DNA from: Cognatiluteimonas weifangensis
Lineage (GTDB): Bacteria; Pseudomonadota; Gammaproteobacteria; Xanthomonadales; Xanthomonadaceae
Direction: 5' to 3'
Length of the DNA stretch: 64,000 bases
Assembly (NCBI RefSeq): GCF_003416885.1
Contig: NZ_QVPD01000010.1
Location: 45,132 to 109,131 of the forward strand
Below are positions 47,953-54,964 of this stretch, one piece after another. The number at the start of each line of letters is the position of its first letter. Position 1 is the first letter of the stretch. The notes beneath the pieces were generated by a model, which made no database searches, was not told the DNA's origin, and worked only from the letters and a program-made list of their open reading frames with translations. Position numbers and translations under genes: made by a program.

Positions 47953-48012
47953 ATCTAACACCTGAGTTAAGCCGCGCCGCGAAGCGGCGTCGGCTTGAAC
48001 GAATTGTTAGAG
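47953..48012 (-). repeat. attC site l (short, 60 bp)
   Basis: ATCTAAC...GTTAGAG with the CGCCGCGAAGCGGCGTCGG centre. Confidence 0.93.
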
Positions 48013-48387
48013 CCCACCTGCACTGAAGCTAACCCAGAGCAGATAGGCCAAAGCGAATGCAAGGATGCCAAGCGCGAAACAAAAATAGAAGCGATTGCGA
48101 CGAGCTACCTCTGCCGATGACTGATGAACTACGGGTGCAAGTGTCCAAAAGACAATTTGCAGCAATGCAAGAAACACGAGAAGCAGCCACAACTTATGAA
48201 CGCCAAGTGCAGGTATGGGTAGCAGGAGGCCTATGACAAGGGCAAGCAGGTGCAGTAGAAAAACGGATCGCTTCCAGCGGCGTGAGAACTCGAGTGGCTT
48301 CCCGCAGGTTGTACAGACCTGTGGTTCTCCGAATGCAGCGAGGCCGAGGCGACTATGAGCACTGGGATTTAGGCAGTCGGCAGTCAT
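48007..48387 (-). CDS. Cassette membrane protein with zinc-ribbon-like N-terminus
   Basis: 126 residues from ATG 48387 (MTADCLNPSAHSRLGLAAF). The open frame upstream of this passes through attC m and is not coding. The N-terminal CxxC pair (VCTTCGKPLEF) looks like a half zinc ribbon; three or more membrane helices follow (LLHLLALVIGLLLPIP, LWLLLVFLALLQIVFW, FCFALGILAFALAYLLWV). No family identified; stop TAA in attC l. Confidence 0.8.
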   Translation of the reverse strand: MTADCLNPSAHSRLGLAAFGEPQVCTTCGKPLEFSRRWKRSVFLLHLLALVIGLLLPIPALGVHKLWLLLVFLALLQIVFWTLAPVVHQSSAEVARRNRFYFCFALGILAFALAYLLWVSFSAGGL

Positions 48388-48402
48388 AATTTCTGTCGTG
48401 GG

Positions 48403-48514
48403 CTCTAACACCTGAGTTAAGCCGAACTGCGTAGCGCAGGCAACGGCGTGGCAAGCTTTCTTTGCCACGCCGTTGCTGGAGCGAAGCAGTTTCGGCTTGA
48501 ACGAACTGTTAGGG
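48403..48514 (-). repeat. attC site m (long, 112 bp)
   Basis: CTCTAAC...GTTAGGG with a long stem (CAACGGCGTGGCAAG and mirror). Its TAA could be the stop for the ORF below. Confidence 0.9.
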
Positions 48515-48787
48515 CGCAAGGTAGCAGAAGACCAGAGCAGTCGGGCGCGAAGCGCACGGCAAGTCCCCGCATGCAGCTGCCTGTGCCGTCCGAAAGCCGA
48601 GCTGTGCGAGCGCACCGCGAAAGTCTGCGAGGAAACGCAGCACCCGACGAAAGTGCTTGCATGTCTGCTGCCGCGAGAAGCCGCGGGCGCCAACCGATGC
48701 CGAGGCAAGCACGAGCCGTTGAACGATGCAGGCGCCGAGCGCCAGGAACCCAACGGAAGAACCGGTTGGCAAGCTGCGCCTGCGCAC
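48509..48787 (-). pseudogene. Cassette ORF of uncertain coding status (possible broken start)
   Basis: The cassette between attC m and n holds a 92-codon frame from GTG 48787 to the attC TAA. In the same frame, five codons upstream of that GTG, is a TAG preceded by ATG CTT CCG, so an originally longer ORF may have been interrupted by a nonsense mutation, or translation begins at the GTG. The protein (VRRRSLPTGSSVGFLALGAC) is Arg/Ala-rich and unlike any family I know. No better candidate is visible on either strand. Confidence 0.4.
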
Positions 48788-48822
48788 CGCTTGGCGCAGC
48801 TACGGAAGCATTGCTCTAAGCG

Positions 48823-48882
48823 GCCTAACGCCTGAATTAAGCCGAGCCGCGTAGCGGCTTCGGCTTGAATGAATTGTTAGGT
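48823..48882 (-). repeat. attC site n (short, 60 bp)
   Basis: GCCTAAC...GTTAGGT, with the GAGCCGCGTAGCGGCTTCGG centre. Confidence 0.93.
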
Positions 48883-49167
48883 GCCGGGCTCCGGGTACAA
48901 CACGAACCCAAAGCCAGACGCCTGTGCATCTCGGAATGCTTGACCCACAACATCTTCTCGGCCTTCGAATTGGACGTAGTTTGTCACCTCTTTGGAGCGC
49001 TCCGTCTCCATGCGGGACCAGCCCTTGCCGCCCAGCTCCGAAGAAGCCCGCTCCTCTGCCGCGTCCAGATCGGGTGCTGCAATGAAAAGCAAAGCCGCAA
49101 GCTTTGTGCCGGCTGCAAAGCGAGGATTCGCTTCGGATGCTTCGAGATTTGCGCGCAGCAGCAGCAT
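48877..49167 (-). CDS. Small cassette protein, unknown
   Basis: 96 residues from ATG 49167 (MLLLRANLEASEANPRFAAGTKLAALLFIAAPDLDAAEERA). Mixed charged, soluble. No family recognised. The stop TAA is in the attC n core. An extra upstream start in attC o is not used. Confidence 0.7.
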   Translation of the reverse strand: MLLLRANLEASEANPRFAAGTKLAALLFIAAPDLDAAEERASSELGGKGWSRMETERSKEVTNYVQFEGREDVVGQAFRDAQASGFGFVLYPEPGT

Positions 49168-49170
49168 GGC

Positions 49171-49240
49171 ACCTAACACTGGAATTAAGCCGACGACAAG
49201 CGCGTAGCGATTGGCGTTCGGCTTGAATGACGAGTTAGAC
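49171..49240 (-). repeat. attC site o (70 bp)
   Basis: ACCTAAC...GTTAGAC, with an unusual centre (CGACGACAAGCGCGTAGCG). Confidence 0.88.
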
Positions 49241-49259
49241 CGCGAATCTGGAGAGACAC

Positions 49260-49511
49260 ATGGACGACATGAAAATCAACGTGAAAATGATTACCGGATC
49301 AGTTGAAATGAAAACGTGGTTCGAGGCAGACATGCAGCCAAGCGGTGATTGGCTTCTGTCTGGCAATAGCTGCGCGATCCATCGGCGCGCCGACGGGAGT
49401 ATCCGCGACGTGAAGTTCCACAAGACCGGCTGCAACATGACGATACCAATGGGCTACAGCCCGCCCAGCTTTTTCGACCGCCTGTTCAACCGCAAGCGGT
49501 CTAACACCTGA
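49260..49511 (+). CDS. Small cassette protein on the opposite strand
   Basis: 83 residues (MDDMKINVKMITGSVEMKTWFEADMQPSGDWLL), with a conserved-looking body and a C-terminus ending in attC p (FNRKRSNT). It runs on the plus strand, opposite to every other cassette gene; the minus-strand alternative (67 aa) is less gene-like. Inverted genes occur in some cassettes, usually with their own promoter. Function unknown. Confidence 0.7.
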   Translation: MDDMKINVKMITGSVEMKTWFEADMQPSGDWLLSGNSCAIHRRADGSIRDVKFHKTGCNMTIPMGYSPPSFFDRLFNRKRSNT

Positions 49512-49558
49512 ATTAAGCCGCACCGCGAAGCGGTGTCGGCTTGAATGAATTGTTAGGG
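49499..49558 (-). repeat. attC site p (short, 60 bp)
   Basis: GTCTAAC...GTTAGGG with the CACCGCGAAGCGGTGTCGG centre. Confidence 0.93.
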
Positions 49559-49987
49559 CGCATCTGCGATGACCCACGGCAGCTCAGCTATGAAACTACG
49601 GCACACCGCGCCCTCTACGCGAAACTCTTGCTGTGCCAGTGGCGATGGCGCAGTGAATGTGAAATCGAATACCCCTGACGGATCTAAGTCAGAGCCGTCT
49701 GTGAGCGGTGCTTTTCCGAAGAAATAGTACTCCCCACCGTACAAGTGCTTGCCTGGCTCGGTCTCGTTGTATTCGTACGTCTCGGCAGGTAACGCAGGAT
49801 CGATTCCCGCGCCTGCGAAGAAGGCAAGTACGTCTTGTGGGAATGGACTAGTGCCGAGTGCTCTGAAGTTGACGCAGTAAGCGCACGAGCACTGATATGG
49901 AGAAGCGGCGGCAATCGATTGGTAGGCACTTCGAGTGCGATCCGGGTCTACCACAACACTCAACCCACGAATCTCGATGGTCTCCAT
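49553..49987 (-). CDS. Cassette protein with CxC/CxxC motif, unknown
   Basis: 144 residues (METIEIRGLSVVVDPDRTRSAYQSIAAASPY). CSCAYC in the N-terminal half could bind a metal. The rest, FFAGAGIDPALPAETYEYNE and VEGAVCRSFIAELPWVI, resembles hypothetical cassette proteins. First cassette of the array. The stop TAA is in attC p. Confidence 0.75.
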   Translation of the reverse strand: METIEIRGLSVVVDPDRTRSAYQSIAAASPYQCSCAYCVNFRALGTSPFPQDVLAFFAGAGIDPALPAETYEYNETEPGKHLYGGEYYFFGKAPLTDGSDLDPSGVFDFTFTAPSPLAQQEFRVEGAVCRSFIAELPWVIADAP

Positions 49988-49992
49988 ATGCG

Positions 49993-50032
49993 CCCTAACA
50001 CCTGATTAGCTCCAACTCGGAGCGGTAACGAC
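49993..50032 (-). other. Half attC or attI-like remnant at the array's promoter end
   Basis: CCCTAAC at 49993-49999 is a core, followed by ACCTGATTAG as in attC, but no normal second arm; instead GCTCCAACTCGGAGC (hairpin) and GGTAAC follow. It may be a truncated attC or the remains of attI. From 50010 to 50203 I see no gene. Confidence 0.5.
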
Positions 50033-50203
50033 CCGATATTCAGCTCGCTGGATTGCCCTGTCAATTCCGCTTATTCAATGATTTGTGTGCGGAATCGCGG
50101 CGCCTGGGGCGGCGCGCAACAGATCGAAAGCCGGGCGATAAGAAATAGCACCGCGGTTTCGGTGATATGCACGGCTGTTTTCAGCCGGGCCATCATCCGG
50201 TCG

Positions 50204-50770
50204 TCATGCGATCGGCGTGCCGTCCGGGTTGCGCTCCAGCATCCACAGGCCGGCCCACAGCTTGAGGTCGAGCTCGTAGCCTTCGCGGTGTTTTTGCATC
50301 AGCCATGCCGGCGCGTCGGCGCGCGGGATTTCGTGCACGACGATGTCCTCGGTGGCGTCGCCGCCGCCGGGGCCGACGCGGGTGAGATCGGTGGCGCGGA
50401 CAAAGGCGATGCGCTCGTTGCTCATGCCCGAGGAGGTCGGGCCGACCAGCAGCACTTCGACCTGGGCCGGGTGCCAGCCGGTTTCCTCGATCAGCTCGCG
50501 GCGCGCGGCGTCTTCCAGCGTGTCCTCGCCGGGCTGGTCGCCGACCAGGCCGGCGGGCATCTCGATGGTCTTGCCGCCCAGCGGGATGCGGGTCTGCTCG
50601 ACGAACAGCACGCGGTCGTCCGGGGTGACGGCGATGATGATCACCGCCATGCCGTCGGCGTGGGTGCGCTCGGCGTATTCCCAGCGGCCGCGCTGCAGCA
50701 GGCGCAGCCATTTGCCTTCGTACAGGGTGCGCAGCGGCGCGGTGAGGTCGGCGGCGTGGTCCATGTCCAT
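50204..50770 (-). CDS. NUDIX hydrolase, ADP-ribose pyrophosphatase type
   Basis: 188 residues with a complete NUDIX box, GLVGDQPGEDTLEDAARRELIEETGW (G-x5-E-x7-REUxEExGU). The N-terminal RWEYAERTHADGMAVIIIA and the PAGL motif ahead of the box match ADP-ribose/nucleoside-diphosphate sugar hydrolases. It likely detoxifies ADP-ribose. It lies beyond the integron end. Confidence 0.9.
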   Translation of the reverse strand: MDMDHAADLTAPLRTLYEGKWLRLLQRGRWEYAERTHADGMAVIIIAVTPDDRVLFVEQTRIPLGGKTIEMPAGLVGDQPGEDTLEDAARRELIEETGWHPAQVEVLLVGPTSSGMSNERIAFVRATDLTRVGPGGGDATEDIVVHEIPRADAPAWLMQKHREGYELDLKLWAGLWMLERNPDGTPIA

Positions 50771-50816
50771 GCGCCGATGCTACCGCGCGGTTGTGACCGG
50801 CGTGGCGAGCGGGCGG

Positions 50817-50864
50817 CCCCTCATCCGCCCTTCGGGCACCTTCTCCCCGCAGGCGGGGAGAAGG
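50817..50864 (-). repeat. REP-like palindrome, right copy flanking the array (inverted relative to left)
   Basis: CCCCTCATCCGCCC...CCTTCTCCCCGC-AGG-CGGGGAGAAGG; the same element as at 41191-41237 but in the opposite orientation. Confidence 0.8.
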
Positions 50865-50866
50865 AA

Positions 50867-51010
50867 GCGGCCCGCAGGGGGAGAAGGTGGGCGGCCCGCA
50901 GGGGGAGAAGGTGGGCGGCCCGCAGGGGGAGAAGGTGGGCGACCCGCAGGGGGAGAAGGTGGGCGGCCCGCAGGTGGGGAGATGGAAGGAAGGCGGCCCG
51001 CAGGCGGAAG
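50867..51010 (+). repeat. 24-bp tandem repeat derived from the REP half
   Basis: Four or more copies of GCGGCCCGCAGGGGGAGAAG followed by GTGG, starting at 50867, 50891, 50915, 50939 and 50963, then degenerating (GCAGGTGGGGAGATGG). Each unit is the GGGGAGAAGGTG half of the neighbouring palindrome. No gene in 50771-51031. Confidence 0.85.
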
Positions 51011-51031
51011 GGAGGAACGGCAGCCGTCGCG

Positions 51032-51964
51032 TTATTGCGGCGTGGCGTAGTCCAGGCCGGCGGCTTCGTGCAGGCGGCGGCGGGTCAGCGGGCCGAAGCC
51101 CAGCGTGTCGCACAGCGCGCGCAGGCCGCTCGCATCGGCGGCGGCGCGGGTGAAGTCGCGGTCGTGATCCAGCGGCGTGTCCAGCGGCGCATCCAGCGCG
51201 ATCGTGCTCAGCTGCCGGCACAGCAGCGCCTGCTCGCGGTGCGCACGCAGCTTCGGCGCCGCGGCCGCGGCGCCGCGGAAGCGCAGGAAGGGGATTTCGT
51301 CGATGCGCGCCAGCAGCGCATCGAGGCTGCCGAAGTGCGCCAGCAGCACCGCCGCGGTCTTGGCGCCGATGCCGGGCACGCCGGGGATGTTGTCGACCGC
51401 GTCGCCGCACAGCGCCAGGTAGTCGGCGATCTGGTGCGCATCGACGCCGTGCCGCGCCTTGACGCCGGCCGCGCCCCAGCGCTGGCCGCGGGCGAAGTCC
51501 CACTGTTCGTCGTCGGCGCCGAGCAGTTGCGACAGGTCCTTGTCGGCCGACACGATCACGCCGCGGTGGCCGCGCGCGCGGGCGCGGTGCAGGGCGCTGC
51601 CGATCAGGTCGTCGGCTTCGTATTCGCGGTGCGCCAGCGTCGCCAGGCCGAGCGCGCCGCACAGGGTCTTGCAGTGCCCGAACTGGCGCTTGAGCGCTTC
51701 CGGCGCCGGCTCGCGGTTGGCCTTGTAGGCCGGATACAGCGCGTTGCGGAAGCAGCTGTCCAGCGCCTCGTCGAAGGCGACGGCGATGTGCTGCGGGCGC
51801 GCGCGCTCCAGCAGCTCCAGCAGGAAACGGGCGAAGCCGTGCACGGCATTGGTCGGCCAGCCGTCGGCATCGTGGAACTCGTCGGGCATCGAGTGCCAGG
51901 CGCGGAACACGTACAGGCTGGCATCGACCAGGTACAGCGTCGGGCGTGCGCGGCCGTCGCTCAT
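51032..51964 (-). CDS. 5'-3' exonuclease (Xni/PolI N-terminal family)
   Basis: 310 residues from ATG 51964 (MSDGRARPTLYLVDASLYVFRAWHSMP). The FEN/5'-exonuclease fold carries clustered acidic residues (AFDEALD, EYEADDLIG, VSADKDLSQLL, GDAVDNIPGVPGIGAKTAAVLL with its HhH motif). It is a stand-alone 5' nuclease of the ExoIX/Xni type rather than PolI. The ATG overlaps the upstream gene's stop (ATGA). Confidence 0.91.
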   Translation of the reverse strand: MSDGRARPTLYLVDASLYVFRAWHSMPDEFHDADGWPTNAVHGFARFLLELLERARPQHIAVAFDEALDSCFRNALYPAYKANREPAPEALKRQFGHCKTLCGALGLATLAHREYEADDLIGSALHRARARGHRGVIVSADKDLSQLLGADDEQWDFARGQRWGAAGVKARHGVDAHQIADYLALCGDAVDNIPGVPGIGAKTAAVLLAHFGSLDALLARIDEIPFLRFRGAAAAAPKLRAHREQALLCRQLSTIALDAPLDTPLDHDRDFTRAAADASGLRALCDTLGFGPLTRRRLHEAAGLDYATPQ

Positions 51965-52560
51965 GCGGGCCGCCCCGCATCCATTTGCGGCGGCGGGGTC
52001 CAGTCGCTGAGCAGTTGCAGCGGATCGGGGCGGGTGCGCTCGGGGATGTCGAGCTTGGGCGTGCCGATGTGGATGAAGCCGGCGATGCGTTCCTCGTCCT
52101 CCAGGCCGAGCAGGCGCCGGATCGCCGGGTCGTAGGCCGGCCAGCCGGTCAGCCATTGCGCGCCGAAACCGCAGGCCTGCGCCGCCTGCAGCAGCGCGAA
52201 GCACACGCACGAGGCCGAGGAGAAGCGTTCGGATTCGGGGATCTTCGGGTCCGGCCCGAGCCGGGCGATCACCGCGATCACCAGCGGCGCATGCGCGAAA
52301 CGGTGACGGTCCTTGTCCAGATCGACCGGACCGATGGCCGGATCGCGTTCCAGAGAGCGGGCGACCAATGCCGCGCCGAGGGCGTGGCGGGTGTCACCCG
52401 CGATGCGCAGGAATCGCCACGGCGTGCGTTTACCATGGTCGGGTACGCGCACCGCGGCGCGCAGCATGCGTTGCAGCGTGGGGTCGTCGGGACCGGGGGC
52501 CGCGAGTTGCTTGGCGGGGACCGAGCGACGCGTATTCAGGCAGTCGAGACTTACGCTCAT
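51961..52560 (-). CDS. Nitroreductase-family flavoprotein (YdjA-like)
   Basis: 199 residues. NTRRSVPAKQL and APGPDDPTLQRMLRAAVRVPDHGKRTPWRFLRI are YdjA-type nitroreductase motifs that bind FMN; YDPAIRRLLGLEDEERIAGFIHIG closes the fold. Substrate unknown. It overlaps the exonuclease start (ATGA). It is divergent from the DUF1631 gene. Confidence 0.88.
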   Translation of the reverse strand: MSVSLDCLNTRRSVPAKQLAAPGPDDPTLQRMLRAAVRVPDHGKRTPWRFLRIAGDTRHALGAALVARSLERDPAIGPVDLDKDRHRFAHAPLVIAVIARLGPDPKIPESERFSSASCVCFALLQAAQACGFGAQWLTGWPAYDPAIRRLLGLEDEERIAGFIHIGTPKLDIPERTRPDPLQLLSDWTPPPQMDAGRPA

Positions 52561-52686
52561 GGTTCGGCCGGTACTGGGATCGTCATCACGGATTCCATTC
52601 ATGCATGTAGGCGAGGATCGTTGCGACAATTTATTCACGTTTGCGTCATTTTTTGCCGTTGAACGTCGACGCAAGGGGAATTAGCG

Positions 52687-54906
52687 GTGTCCACTCATCC
52701 TACCGGTCTGGCCCAGGTGTCGGCATCCGATCCGGCACGCCTGCTCGATGAACTCAAGCGCATCGCCGTGGAGCAACTCGGCGCGGTGCCGGGCGGCCTG
52801 TACGGGCCGATCGAGGATCAGCTGCACGACAGTCTGCGCGTGGGCAGCGGCGGCGGCCAGCGCAAGGACCTGATGACGGTGCTGGCCCTGCGCCAGCGCA
52901 GCGCCGGCTTCGTGATGCGGTTCCGCGAACTGGTCGCGCGCAGTTTCGACGATTTCCGCGGCCGCGGCTTCCTCGGCAAGCCGTCGATGCCGATGGGACT
53001 GGTGCGCGAGAACGAGCTCGACTTCCACCTCGCCGGCCAGCGTCTGGCCGAATCGATCGGCCGCCGCTACCAGCGCCCGCTGGAAATGCTGGACCTGCGC
53101 TTCGAGTCGCTGGCCGCCGCCCTGGGCGTGCCGACGGCCACCAACCCGGTCGGCGCGACCCGCCTGGCCGGAGCGTTCCTGCAGACCTTCCGCGACGCCG
53201 ACATCTCCGAGACCCTGCAGCCGCTGCTGTTCCGCCAGTACGAACAGGAACTGGCCAAGGTGCTGGGCGAGCTCTACGGCCGCCTCAACACCGAGCTGGC
53301 GGCGAAGGGGTTCCATGCCGACCTGCGCCGCGATCCGGCGGCCGCACCCGCGGCGCCGGCAGCGGACGCGACCGGCTTCGTGCCGGGGGTGGCACCGGCC
53401 GCGCCGGAGCCGACGCCGACTGCGAGCGCGGCGCCCAGCGCAGGTACCGACCTGTTCCGCACTTCCGCCGAGGCGCGGGTGCAGCACCAGCGCCTGCGCG
53501 ACCTGCTGCACCAGTGGCGCGACGGCATGCTCGGCAACCAGGCCGTGCCCGACGGGCAGGGCCCGGAGCGCCGCCTGCCCGGGCGTCGCGAACTGCGGGT
53601 GCAGGAGCTGGTCAGCGTGGCCTCGCTGCTGCAGCGCGACCATGCACGCCAGTTCGAGGCGGCACTGAACGGCAAGTGCGGGCTGCACGAGGCGATCCGC
53701 GAAGAACTGCTGGAAGGCGCGCGCCGGCTCGGGCTGGATCCGGACCACACCTGCCTGGACCCGGCGCAGGAAGACGCGATCGACCTGACCGGGCTGCTGT
53801 TCGAGTCGCTGCTCAAGAGCCATGCGCTGGTGCACGAGTCGCGGCGGCTGTTCGCGCGGCTGGTGATGTCCTACGTCAAGGTCGCGCTGACCGACGAGAA
53901 CCTGTTCGTGCGCCCGGACCATCCGGCGCGGCGCCTGCTCGACGCGCTGGCGCTGAGCTGCGAAAGCAACGACGGCGCCTCACCGCAGGATCGCGAGCTG
54001 CTGCAGCGCGCCGGCGCGCTGGTCGAGCGCGTGGTCTGCGAATACAACGAGGATCTGGCGATCTTCGAACTCACCGCCAACGAGCTGCGCGACCAGCTGG
54101 AACAGCAGCGCCGCCGCGCCGAGGTGGTGGAGCGGCGCTCGGCGGAAACCGTGCATGGTCGCGAGCGCCTGCTGCAGGCGCGGCTGCAGGCCGCCGGGGT
54201 GCTGGCGCAGCGCCTGTCCGGGCGTGAGCTGACGCCGACCATTGGGCTGTTCCTGGAGCGCCACTGGCAGCATCACCTGGTGCAGGTACTGCTGCGCGAG
54301 GGCCAGGCCTCCGAGCGCCACGCCCAGGTGATGGCGCTGGCCGACGAGCTGATCGCGGTCGACGAGGCCGCCGCCCGCGGCGCCGGCAGCAACGTCGCCG
54401 AGCGCGTGCTGGCCCTGCATGCGGGCCTGGTGGAATGCCTGTCCAGTTCCGGCCTGGACGACCAGGTCGCCAGCGAATGGATGGCGGGGCTGGCGCGGAC
54501 GCTGGCGTTCCCGGACACCCCGCGCGAGCAGCGCCCGCAACCGGAGATGCCGCAACTGGCCGACGACAGCGACGATACCCGGCTGTTGCGGGTCGTGGGC
54601 GGCAATGCCGCGCTCGACTTCGACCCGGAAGTCGCCGCACGCATGCGCGACCTGCGCCCGGGCGACTGGCTGCGGCTGCACGAGCACGGCGTCGGGGGCT
54701 CGGTCAAGGTCGCCTGGATCAGTCCGCTGACCTCGCGCCTGCTGCTGGTCAACCGCCGCGGCGTGCGCAAGCTGGTGGCTTCGCCCGAGCAGCTGGCGGG
54801 GCTGGTCAAGAGCGGGCAGCTGTCGGTGGAGGCCGACGAGTTGCCGTTCGACCAGGCGATGCGCCAGGTGCGGGAGACGCTCGGCCAGGCCGCGCGCGCT
54901 GCCTGA
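52687..54906 (+). CDS. DUF1631 family protein
   Basis: 739 residues from GTG 52687. Largely helical with conserved blocks (VLALRQRSAGFVMRFRELVARSFDDF, GRRELRVQELVSVASLLQRDHARQFEAAL, LFESLLKSHALVHESRRLFARLVMSYVKVAL) and a C-terminal region of RRGVRKLVASPEQLAGLVKSGQ. DUF1631 proteins are seen across gamma- and betaproteobacteria; function is not established. It stands alone on the plus strand. Confidence 0.88.
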   Translation: MSTHPTGLAQVSASDPARLLDELKRIAVEQLGAVPGGLYGPIEDQLHDSLRVGSGGGQRKDLMTVLALRQRSAGFVMRFRELVARSFDDFRGRGFLGKPSMPMGLVRENELDFHLAGQRLAESIGRRYQRPLEMLDLRFESLAAALGVPTATNPVGATRLAGAFLQTFRDADISETLQPLLFRQYEQELAKVLGELYGRLNTELAAKGFHADLRRDPAAAPAAPAADATGFVPGVAPAAPEPTPTASAAPSAGTDLFRTSAEARVQHQRLRDLLHQWRDGMLGNQAVPDGQGPERRLPGRRELRVQELVSVASLLQRDHARQFEAALNGKCGLHEAIREELLEGARRLGLDPDHTCLDPAQEDAIDLTGLLFESLLKSHALVHESRRLFARLVMSYVKVALTDENLFVRPDHPARRLLDALALSCESNDGASPQDRELLQRAGALVERVVCEYNEDLAIFELTANELRDQLEQQRRRAEVVERRSAETVHGRERLLQARLQAAGVLAQRLSGRELTPTIGLFLERHWQHHLVQVLLREGQASERHAQVMALADELIAVDEAAARGAGSNVAERVLALHAGLVECLSSSGLDDQVASEWMAGLARTLAFPDTPREQRPQPEMPQLADDSDDTRLLRVVGGNAALDFDPEVAARMRDLRPGDWLRLHEHGVGGSVKVAWISPLTSRLLLVNRRGVRKLVASPEQLAGLVKSGQLSVEADELPFDQAMRQVRETLGQAARAA

Positions 54907-54964
54907 CTGCGCGCGGCCTGCGCGCATTCGCTAGGATGCGCGGATCGAGGCGACGGAGCCGGGC

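Larger units (their letters stand above)
41398..49999 (-). mobile_element. Integron-type gene cassette array lacking an integrase (CALIN)
   Basis: Sixteen attC sites and 16 cassettes, read on the minus strand (gene then attC), with the attC form TAACAATTC...GAATT...GTTAG seen in class 1 and Xanthomonas integrons. Most cassettes carry one short ORF. No integrase or attI is visible at the promoter-proximal end (50.0-50.2 kb, followed by a NUDIX gene) or at the distal end. Cassettes at 43.3-50 kb look AT-richer than flanking genes. Annotated here as a cluster of attC sites lacking integrase. Confidence 0.93.

Noticed and set aside
48007..48753. A longer start for the zinc-ribbon membrane cassette gene
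   Set aside because: The upstream frame runs through the attC m palindrome and into the next cassette, so it cannot be an independent gene start; ATG 48387 lies within the right cassette.
50010..50203. Integrase gene or intact attI at the promoter end of the array
   Set aside because: Only a core plus a short hairpin is visible, with no integrase-like ORF on either strand before the NUDIX gene.
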